The notes under the pieces: generated by a model | Told to the model about the DNA's origin: nothing | Databases searched by the model: none | What the model saw: only the letters and a program-made list of their open reading frames with translations | Shown here: one piece after another, positions 33,297-39,994 of the stretch | Layout: every line of letters starts with the position of its first letter | Numbering within the stretch: the stretch's first letter is position 1 | Position numbers and translations under genes: made by a program | Source: Streptomyces sp. TRM70350 | GTDB lineage: Bacteria > Actinomycetota > Actinomycetes > Streptomycetales > Streptomycetaceae | Length of the DNA: 64,000 bases | Assembly (NCBI RefSeq): GCF_019219825.1 | Contig: NZ_JAHUXH010000004.1 | Coordinates: 186,001-250,000 of the forward strand | Direction: 5' to 3'

Positions 33297-34634
33297 GTGA
33301 CGACCGTCCAGTCGCCTGCCGCGCCCGTCGCGGCGATACGTCCCAAGGTGGTGGCCCGCACCGGCCTGTACGCCGTGCTGGCCGCCAACGTGGCCGTGGT
33401 CACGTACTTCTTCGTCCAGGCCGGATTCGCCTCCAACGCGCTGATCGTCCTCGGCCGCCTCACCGGGCTGTACGGCGCCCTCCTCATGGCCTTCCAGCTG
33501 GTGCTGGTGGCCCGGCTGCCCTGGTTCGACCGGCGGATCGGCATGGACCGGCTCACCCTCTGGCACCGCTGGATCGGCTTCTCGCTGCTGTGGACGCTGC
33601 TCGCCCACGCGGTGTTCATCACCTTCGGCTACGCCGACTCCTCCGGTCTGGACCCAGTCAACCAGCTGGTCGACCTCGCCGAGACGGTCGAGGGTGTGCT
33701 GCGGGCGGTGGTCGCGCTGGCGCTGGTCATCGTGGTCGGCACGGTCTCGGCGCGGTTCGCCCGGCGCCGGCTGGCCTACGAGACCTGGCACTTCATCCAC
33801 CTCTACACCTACCTCGCCGTGGTGCTGGCCTTCTCCCACCAGGTCGCGGTCGGTACGACCTTCGTCGCCTCGCCCGTGGCCACCGGTTACTGGTGGACCC
33901 TGTGGACCGTCGCCCTCGGCTCGGTGTTCGTGGGCCGCCTGGTGCTGCCGCTGTGGCGGAACTGGCGCCACCAGCTGCGTGTCTCCGCCGTCGTCCCCGA
34001 GAACGACAACGTCGTCTCCGTCTACGTCACCGGCCGCGACCTCGACCGGCTGCCCGCCCGCGCCGGCCAGTTCTTCCTGTGGCGGTTCCTGACCCGCGGC
34101 CGCTGGTGGCAGGCCAACCCCTGGTCGCTGTCGGCCGCGCCGGACGGCCGGTCCCTGCGCCTGACCGCCAAGGCCGTCGGTGACGGCAGCGCCGCCCTGC
34201 GCCACCTCAGGGTCGGCACCCGCGTCTTCGCCGAGGGCCCCTACGGCGCCTTCACCACCCTGCACCGCACCCGGCCGGACGCCGTGCTGATCGCCGGTGG
34301 GGTCGGCATCACGCCGATGCGGGCCCTGCTGGAGGAACTGCACGGGCACGCCGTACTGATCTACCGGGTGGCCACCGACCAGGACGCCGTGCTCTACGAC
34401 GAGCTGCGCGAACTCGCCCACGCCAAGGGCGCCGAGCTGTACCTGGTCACCGGCCCCGCCCAGCCCGACCGGCTGTCCCAGGGCGAACTCGCCCGGCTGG
34501 TGCCCGACATCGCCGACCGCGACGTCTATCTGTGCGGACCGCCCGGAATGACCCGCGGGGTGCTGCGCAGCCTGCGCGAGCTGGGCGTGCCCAAGGCGCA
34601 GATCCACCACGAGCGCTTCAGCCTGGCCGGCTGA
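33297..34634 (+). CDS. Ferric-reductase-like transmembrane flavohemoprotein
   Basis: A 445-residue membrane protein. Six hydrophobic segments (residues ~20-215) carry heme-ligand-type His residues in WHRWIGFSLLWTLLAH and WHFIHLYTYLAVVLAFSHQ, followed by a FAD domain (~225-320, RAGQFFLWRFL, NPWSLSAAP) and an NAD(P) domain (VLIAGGVGITPMRALL, DVYLCGPPGMTRGVL). It would move electrons from NAD(P)H across the membrane. GTG at 33297 has AAGGAG nine bases upstream. The next two genes supply an FMN-carrying protein and its flavin transferase, so electrons likely pass outward to covalent FMN. Confidence 0.9.
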   Translation: MTTVQSPAAPVAAIRPKVVARTGLYAVLAANVAVVTYFFVQAGFASNALIVLGRLTGLYGALLMAFQLVLVARLPWFDRRIGMDRLTLWHRWIGFSLLWTLLAHAVFITFGYADSSGLDPVNQLVDLAETVEGVLRAVVALALVIVVGTVSARFARRRLAYETWHFIHLYTYLAVVLAFSHQVAVGTTFVASPVATGYWWTLWTVALGSVFVGRLVLPLWRNWRHQLRVSAVVPENDNVVSVYVTGRDLDRLPARAGQFFLWRFLTRGRWWQANPWSLSAAPDGRSLRLTAKAVGDGSAALRHLRVGTRVFAEGPYGAFTTLHRTRPDAVLIAGGVGITPMRALLEELHGHAVLIYRVATDQDAVLYDELRELAHAKGAELYLVTGPAQPDRLSQGELARLVPDIADRDVYLCGPPGMTRGVLRSLRELGVPKAQIHHERFSLAG

Positions 34635-34661
34635 CGGACCGACGGGAACGAGGGAAACACC

Positions 34662-35060
34662 GTGAAACGAGCACTGCCTGTCCTGGTCCTGACCGTCGCG
34701 GGCCTGATCCCGGTCTGGCGCTACGCCCCGTCCGAGACCACGACGACCACCGAGGCGACGCAACCGGCCTCGACGCCGTCTTCTTCAGGGACTTCCACCT
34801 CGCGCGTCGTCGCGGGCCCGACGGTGAACACCGAGAAGGGCCCCGTGCAGGTGGAGGTGACCTTCGAGGGCGGTGAGATCACGGCTGTGCGGATGCTGCA
34901 GCAGCCGGACCACCCGCAGACCACGGCCGCCGTGCCGACGCTGATCGAGGAGACGCTTCAAGCCCAGAGCGCGGACGTCGACTCGGTGTCCGGTGCCACC
35001 ATCACCAGCGAGGGCTACAAGGAGTCGTTGCAGGCCGCCATCGACGCGAGGGGCGCCTGA
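34662..35060 (+). CDS. Extracytoplasmic FMN-binding protein (ApbE substrate)
   Basis: A 132-residue protein with a short membrane anchor or signal (residues 4-18), a Thr/Ser/Pro-rich linker (22-48) and an FMN-bind (RnfG/NqrC C-type) domain. The flavinylation motif DSVSGATITS places the modified residue at Thr113. It would accept electrons from the reductase encoded 27 bases upstream. GTG start follows GAGGGA. Confidence 0.92.
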   Translation: MKRALPVLVLTVAGLIPVWRYAPSETTTTTEATQPASTPSSSGTSTSRVVAGPTVNTEKGPVQVEVTFEGGEITAVRMLQQPDHPQTTAAVPTLIEETLQAQSADVDSVSGATITSEGYKESLQAAIDARGA

Positions 35061-35061
35061 C

Positions 35062-35781
35062 ATGCACCGCGTCGAACACGTCATGGGCTTCCCGGTCTCC
35101 CTGCGGATCGACGACCAGCACGTCCCCGAGGGGCTCGCGGACGCCGTGTTCGGCTGGCTGCGGGAAGTGGACGAGCGATTCAGCCCGTTCAAGCCGGACA
35201 GCGAGGTGTCCCGGCTGGACCGGGGCGAGATCGGCCCCGGCGAGATCAGCACCGACCTCGCCGAGGTCCTCGACCTGTGCGAGCAGTACCGGATCGCGAC
35301 CGGCGGCGCCTTCGACGCCCGCCTGCCCGGCCGTGGCCTCGACCCCTGCGCGGTGGTCAAGGGCTGGTCGGTGCAGCGGGCGGCCGAACTGCTGACGGCC
35401 GCCGGGGTGCGGCGTTTCTGCCTGAACGCCGGGGGCGATGTCGTCGTCGCGGGCGGGCCGTGGCGCGTGGGGGTACGGCACCCCGAACACGCCGATCAGG
35501 TGTGCACCGTCCTGGAGTTGACCGACGGGGCGGTGGCGACGTCCGCGTCGTACGAGCGCGGCGAGCACATCGTCGACGGGCGCACCGGACGTCCGGCGAC
35601 CGGCCTGCTCAGCGTCACGGTCGTCGCGCCGACCCTGACGGAGGCGGACACCGCGGCGACGGCGGCGTTCGCGATGGGGGCGGAGGGCGTTGCCTGGGTG
35701 GCCGCGCGGGAGGGGTGCGAGGTGTACGCCGTGGACGGGGGGCGGCGGGTGCGGCGTACGGCTGGGTTGCCTGTGGCCTGA
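35062..35781 (+). CDS. apbE: FAD:protein FMN transferase
   Basis: A 239-residue ApbE-family enzyme that attaches FMN from FAD to Thr of SGAT motifs, most likely Thr113 of the protein encoded one base upstream. Visible are RFSPFKPDSEVSRL, AVVKGWSVQRAAELL, LNAGGDVVVAGG and the metal-site-type DTAATAAFAMG. It is short and lacks a signal peptide or lipobox, so it seems to act in the cytosol or be exported with help; many actinobacterial ApbEs are like this. Confidence 0.92.
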   Translation: MHRVEHVMGFPVSLRIDDQHVPEGLADAVFGWLREVDERFSPFKPDSEVSRLDRGEIGPGEISTDLAEVLDLCEQYRIATGGAFDARLPGRGLDPCAVVKGWSVQRAAELLTAAGVRRFCLNAGGDVVVAGGPWRVGVRHPEHADQVCTVLELTDGAVATSASYERGEHIVDGRTGRPATGLLSVTVVAPTLTEADTAATAAFAMGAEGVAWVAAREGCEVYAVDGGRRVRRTAGLPVA

Positions 35782-35802
35782 TAGCTCGGTCGCTGAGTGT
35801 GT

Positions 35803-35886
35803 CTGGCGGCTGCGGGTCGTGGGTGGCTTGTCGCGCCCACGCGGCGGAGCCGCACATCGACACAGCCCCGCGCCCCTTGGGGCGTT
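35803..35886. repeat. Full copy of dispersed Streptomyces intergenic repeat
   Basis: This 84-base element contains a GGCTGCGGGTCGTGGGTGGC-like left end, TTGTCGCGCCCAC, the palindrome GCGGC-gga-GCCGC (35841-35853), ACATCGACACAGCCCCGCG and the palindrome CGCCCC-TT-GGGGCG (35871-35884). It lies between apbE and the ABC transporter genes. Very similar elements are common between streptomycete genes. Confidence 0.75.
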
Positions 35887-35968
35887 GCTCGAATCTCGGC
35901 CGCAACACGAGCGGTCTAGACTCTCCCCGCAACGGCCCGCCCCCAACACCCGAAGGGCGTTCGGCGTC

Positions 35969-37111
35969 TTGATACGGATAGATTCAGTCACCAAGCGGTA
36001 TCCCGACGGCACGGTGGCGGTCGACCGGCTGTCACTGGAGATACCCGACCGTTCGATCACCGTTCTCGTCGGACCCTCGGGGTGCGGCAAGACCACCACC
36101 CTGCGGATGATCAACCGGATGGTCGAGCCCAGCGAGGGCAGGATCCTGCTCGACGGCGTCGACATCATGCAGCAGCCGGTGAACACCCTGCGCCGGTCCA
36201 TGGGTTACGTCATCCAGAACGCCGGCCTCTTCCAGCACCGCACGATCGTCGACAACATCGCCACCGTGCCCCGCATGCTCGGCTGGGGCAAGGACAAGGC
36301 CCGCTCCCGGGCCCGGGAGCTGATGGAGCGCGTCGGGCTCGACGCCTCCCTCGCCAAGCGGTACCCCTACCAGCTCTCCGGCGGCCAGCAGCAACGCGTC
36401 GGTGTGGCCCGGGCGCTCGCCGCCGATCCGCCGGTGCTGCTGATGGACGAGCCGTTCTCCGCCGTCGACCCCGTCGTCCGCAAGGGCCTGCAGGACGAAC
36501 TCCTCCGTATCCAGGGCGAGTTGGGCAAGACCATCGTCTTCGTCACACACGACATCGACGAGGCCGTCAAGCTCGGCACCATGGTCGCCGTGATGCGTAC
36601 CGGCGGCCGGCTCGCCCAGTTCGCCCCGCCCGCCGAACTGCTGTCCAGCCCCGCGGACGAGTTCGTCGAGGACTTCCTCGGCGCCGACCGGGGCATCCGG
36701 CGGCTGTCCTTCTTCCCGTCCGCCGGACTGGAACTGCTCACCACGCCGATCGTCGCCCTCGACGCCCCCGCCGAGCAGATCGCCGCCCGCGGCTCGGCCG
36801 ACGTCCCCTATCTCCTCGTAACGGACCTGGACGGCAGGCCACTCGGCTGGGGCGCGCCGGGCGACCTCACCGCCGGGCGGATCGAGGCGGAGCGACTGCT
36901 GCCGTACGGGCGGCCGTTCGTCGCCGGACGGGACTCGCTGCGGGCCGCGCTCGACGGTGCCGTCCTGTCGCCCACCGGCTGGGCCGTCGCGGTGGACGGC
37001 GAGGGCCGGGCGGCCGGGGTCGTCTCGCAGCAGACCATCGGCGAGGCGATCCGGGGCGCGCACGCCGCCGCACCCGCCGCACCCGCCGCGGTCGCGAAGG
37101 CCGCGCGATGA
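35969..37111 (+). CDS. Quaternary amine/osmoprotectant ABC transporter ATPase
   Basis: A 380-residue ATPase like ProV/OpuCA/OpuBA. Walker A GPSGCGKTTT (~33-42), signature LSGGQQQRVGVARAL (~135), Walker B VLLMDEPFSAVDPVV, and H-loop FVTHDIDEA; residues ~260-380 include CBS-like sequence (VPYLLVTDLDGRPLGW), which in the family senses ionic strength. The likely start is TTG at 35969, giving the conserved MIRIDSVTKRYPDG. The stop overlaps the next ATG. Confidence 0.92.
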   Translation: MIRIDSVTKRYPDGTVAVDRLSLEIPDRSITVLVGPSGCGKTTTLRMINRMVEPSEGRILLDGVDIMQQPVNTLRRSMGYVIQNAGLFQHRTIVDNIATVPRMLGWGKDKARSRARELMERVGLDASLAKRYPYQLSGGQQQRVGVARALAADPPVLLMDEPFSAVDPVVRKGLQDELLRIQGELGKTIVFVTHDIDEAVKLGTMVAVMRTGGRLAQFAPPAELLSSPADEFVEDFLGADRGIRRLSFFPSAGLELLTTPIVALDAPAEQIAARGSADVPYLLVTDLDGRPLGWGAPGDLTAGRIEAERLLPYGRPFVAGRDSLRAALDGAVLSPTGWAVAVDGEGRAAGVVSQQTIGEAIRGAHAAAPAAPAAVAKAAR

Positions 37112-37794
37112 CCGAGCTGTTCGACATGCCCAGCGACCTCCAGCACACCTACTGGGGCCTGGTCGCCCTCCACCTGCGCGAGGCGCTGATCCCGGTGCTG
37201 GCCGGGCTGCTGGTGGCGCTGCCGGTCGCGCAACTGTGCGTGCGCCTGCGCTGGCTGTACCCGCCCGTGCTGTGGGTGACGACCGTGCTGTACGCGATCC
37301 CGTCGCTCGCCTTCTTCGTCGTCCTCATCGACTACACCGGCCTGAGCGAGACCACGGTGATGATCCCGCTCGCCGTCTACAGCCTGGTGGTGTTCGTCCC
37401 GGCGATCGTGGACGGCGTCCGCTCGGTGCCCCGCGAGACCCTCGACGCCGCCACCGCCATGGGCTTCGGCCCCGTACGCCGCTATGTCCAGGTGCAGTTG
37501 CCGATCGCCGCGCCCGCGATCATCGCGGGGCTGCGGGTGGCGTCGGTGTCGAGCATCTCCCTGGTCAGCGTCGGCATGCTGATCGGCAACCAGGGAGCCC
37601 TCGGCAACCTGCTCAACAGCGGCATGATCTACAACCAGCCCCGCCTGGTGTGGCTCTCCGTGGTCGGCACCGCCGTCCTCGCCATCCTCGTGGACGCTCT
37701 GCTGATCGGCCTGCGTCACCTGGTGACGCCCTGGATGCCGCGCGACACCCGTGGGAACGCGCGCCCGACCGCCCTGAAGGACGCCGCCCGGTGA
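37108..37794 (+). CDS. Osmoprotectant ABC transporter permease
   Basis: A 228-residue inner-membrane protein with five or six hydrophobic segments and the EAA-like loop DAATAMGFGPVRRYVQVQLP (~115-134) that docks on the ATPase. It belongs to the OpuCB/YehW-type permeases. It starts by an ATGA overlap with the ATPase gene and ends in a GTGA overlap with the next permease. Confidence 0.92.
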   Translation: MTELFDMPSDLQHTYWGLVALHLREALIPVLAGLLVALPVAQLCVRLRWLYPPVLWVTTVLYAIPSLAFFVVLIDYTGLSETTVMIPLAVYSLVVFVPAIVDGVRSVPRETLDAATAMGFGPVRRYVQVQLPIAAPAIIAGLRVASVSSISLVSVGMLIGNQGALGNLLNSGMIYNQPRLVWLSVVGTAVLAILVDALLIGLRHLVTPWMPRDTRGNARPTALKDAAR

Positions 37795-38459
37795 ACGTAC
37801 TGAACTTCATCAACGCCTTCTTCAGCGACAGCGCCCACTGGCGGGGCTACGACGGCATCCCCACCCGCGTCCTGGAACACATCCTGTACACACTGATGGC
37901 GCTCGGCATCGCCGCCGCCGTAGGCCTCCCCGTCGGCCTGCTGACCGGGCACACCGGGCGCGGCGGCAACACCCTCGCCCTCATCGCCACCGCCGCCCGC
38001 GCGCTGCCCAGCTTCGGCCTGATGGTGCTGATGTTCGTGCTGCTCGGGCTCGGTCTGGCGCCGGTGATGATCCCACTGGTCGTGCTGGCGATCCCGCCGA
38101 TCCTCGTCACCACCTACGAGGCGATGCGCTCGGTCGACCCCGCCCCCGTGGACGCCGCGCGGGGCATGGGCATGGCCGAGACCGAGGTGCTGTTCCGGGT
38201 CGAACTCCCCGTCGCGCTGCCGCTGATCCTCAGCGGTCTGCGCTCGGCGGCCATCCAGATCGTCTCGACGGCCACCATCGCCGCGTACGTCAGTTTCGGC
38301 GGCCTCGGCCGCTACATCGTCGACGGCCTCTACCAGCGCGACTACGAGAAGGTCGTGGGCGGCGCCACGCTGGTCGCCGTGCTGGCGCTGGCGACGCTCG
38401 GCGTGTTCTGGGCGGTCGGGCGCCTGACGGTGTCACGCGGGGTCCGCCGGGGCGCCTGA
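37791..38459 (+). CDS. Osmoprotectant ABC transporter permease
   Basis: A 222-residue second permease with the docking loop DAARGMGMAETEVLFRVELP (~119-138) and the typical SVDPAPVDAARG run-in. The two permeases form the membrane channel for betaine, choline, ergothioneine or a similar quaternary amine. The usual gene for the binding protein does not follow; a conservon on the other strand does, six bases away. Confidence 0.92.
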   Translation: MNVLNFINAFFSDSAHWRGYDGIPTRVLEHILYTLMALGIAAAVGLPVGLLTGHTGRGGNTLALIATAARALPSFGLMVLMFVLLGLGLAPVMIPLVVLAIPPILVTTYEAMRSVDPAPVDAARGMGMAETEVLFRVELPVALPLILSGLRSAAIQIVSTATIAAYVSFGGLGRYIVDGLYQRDYEKVVGGATLVAVLALATLGVFWAVGRLTVSRGVRRGA

Positions 38460-38465
38460 CCCGGC

Positions 38466-39104
38466 TCACCCCTCGGTGCGGGCCAGCGCCAGCTCCAGTA
38501 CGACGAGCAGCGCGTCCCGCACCGAGCCGCGCTCCCGGGCGTCGAACACGACGAGCGGAGTGTGCTCGGCGACGTCGAGCGCCCAGCGCACCTCCTCCAG
38601 CGCGTGCTCGACCCGCCCGTCGAAGGCGTTGATCGCCACCGCGAACGGGACCTGCCGGTGCTCGAAGTAGTCCACGGCCGCGTAGCAGTCGTCCAGCCGG
38701 CGCGTGTCGACGATGACCAGCGCGCCGACCGCGCCCTCGACGATGTCGTCCCACATGAAGCCGAACCGGTCCTGTCCGGGCGTACCGAACAGATACAGCT
38801 TCAGCGTCGGGTCGATGGTGATGCAGCCGAAGTCCATCGCGACCGTGGTCGTCGTCTTGCGCGGGGTGTGCGACAGGTCGTCCACCCCGGCCGCGACCTC
38901 CGTGATGGCGGCCTCGGTGGTCAGCGGCTCGATCTCGGAGATCGACCCGACGGCGGTGGTCTTGCCCACGCCGAAGCCGCCCGCGATCACCAGCTTCACC
39001 GGCAGCGGCGGCCGTACGGCACTTGGCGCGGCCACGCCGACGGCGAGCGGTTCAGTCGGTGTCACGGAGTACCCCCCGGGAGTCGGGGATGGCGCGGAGG
39101 CCAT
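38466..39104 (-). CDS. Conservon small GTPase (CvnD type)
   Basis: A 212-residue Ras-like P-loop GTPase, last gene of a conservon. VIAGGFGVGKTTAVGSIS (P-loop), TTTTVAMDFGCI, LFGTPGQDRFGFMWD (G3) and VAINAFDG (G4, lacking NKxD) are characteristic. Conservon proteins assemble at the membrane like a G-protein-coupled switch. ATG at 39104 has GAAGGG six bases upstream and overlaps the previous gene by 53 bases; a GTG at 39065 after a G-run is an equally possible start. Confidence 0.9.
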   Translation of the reverse strand: MASAPSPTPGGYSVTPTEPLAVGVAAPSAVRPPLPVKLVIAGGFGVGKTTAVGSISEIEPLTTEAAITEVAAGVDDLSHTPRKTTTTVAMDFGCITIDPTLKLYLFGTPGQDRFGFMWDDIVEGAVGALVIVDTRRLDDCYAAVDYFEHRQVPFAVAINAFDGRVEHALEEVRWALDVAEHTPLVVFDARERGSVRDALLVVLELALARTEG

Positions 39105-39483
39105 CGATAACCCTTCGCAGGACGGACGCGTCATGGGTGACGGCGGCGTTCGGCACGTACACCGCCAGATGCCCGGCGGTGCGCAGGTCCTCGGCGAGGA
39201 CCCGGACGACATTGAGGTGCAGCCGCAGCAACGCGGCGATCTCCGCGATGGACTGGGGCTGCTTGCAGGCGGCGACGATGTCGTGCCGCTCGAAGGAGAG
39301 CCGGTCGAGCGCGTCGAGGCCCTCGGCGGTGGAGACCACCTGGGTCTCGACGGGCATCGCCCGGGCGGACGCGGCCTCGCCCCCGCCCGCCACCCGGCCG
39401 GCGGTGACGAGGAACGGCCGCACGGCGGGGACGGGGCCCACGGGGGCCGGGTCCGGGCCCGGGGGCGTCAGGTCGTCCGCCAT
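39052..39483 (-). CDS. DUF742 conservon protein (CvnC type)
   Basis: A 143-residue protein. A Pro-rich N-terminus (DDLTPPGPDPAPVGP) is followed by a DUF742 winged-helix-like domain with ACKQPQSIAEIAALLRLHLN and RVLAEDLRTAGHLAV. DUF742 proteins bind the other conservon products. ATG at 39483 follows GGAGGAAG. Confidence 0.92.
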   Translation of the reverse strand: MADDLTPPGPDPAPVGPVPAVRPFLVTAGRVAGGGEAASARAMPVETQVVSTAEGLDALDRLSFERHDIVAACKQPQSIAEIAALLRLHLNVVRVLAEDLRTAGHLAVYVPNAAVTHDASVLRRVIDGLRAIPDSRGVLRDTD

Positions 39484-39517
39484 GGGGTGTCTTCCTCCTC
39501 GACCGGGCGGTGACCGG

Positions 39518-39994
39518 TCAGCCCGTCGACCCGACGCCGACGCTGTTCTTCAGTTCGAGCACGAGCTGAGGGCTGAGCGCGGCACCGGCGCGGTTCGCGA
39601 ACAGCGTCATCTCGTAGGCGATGTTGCCCAGCTTGGCCTCCTTGTCGGCGACCACGCCGAGCACGGCGCCGCTGCCGATCGCGGAGACCAGGACGTGACC
39701 GCCCTCCAGGTCGATGATGACCTTGTTCAGCGCGCCGAGGCCGTAGTTGCCGGAGGCGCCGGCGGCCAGGCTGGTGAGGCCGGAGACGATCGCCGCCAGC
39801 CGCTCGGAGTGCGCGCGCTCGCGCAGCTGCGCGACGGCGATCAGCAGTCCGTCGGAGGACACCGCGATGGCGTCCACGACACCCGCGGTCTCGGTCGCGA
39901 AACGGTTGAGCAGCCACGTGAAGTCGGCCGCGGCGGCCCGCAGTTCGTCCGGCGTGGTGCCTCCCGTCGGAGTACCACCTGTCGACGTGCTCAC
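39518..39994 (-). CDS. Roadblock/LC7 conservon protein (CvnB type)
   Basis: A 158-residue protein with a roadblock/LC7 fold (residues ~15-135: NRFATETAGVVDAIAVSSDG, GHVLVSAIGSGAVLGVVADK). These act as GTPase-regulating partners of CvnD. Its start overlaps the CvnA stop by four bases. Confidence 0.93.
   Translation of the reverse strand: MSTSTGGTPTGGTTPDELRAAAADFTWLLNRFATETAGVVDAIAVSSDGLLIAVAQLRERAHSERLAAIVSGLTSLAAGASGNYGLGALNKVIIDLEGGHVLVSAIGSGAVLGVVADKEAKLGNIAYEMTLFANRAGAALSPQLVLELKNSVGVGSTG

Noticed and set aside
36082..37107. Extended start for the first permease inside the ATPase gene
   Set aside because: The frame is open but Arg/Pro-rich and lies wholly within the ATPase; the ATG at 37108 in an ATGA overlap starts the conserved protein.
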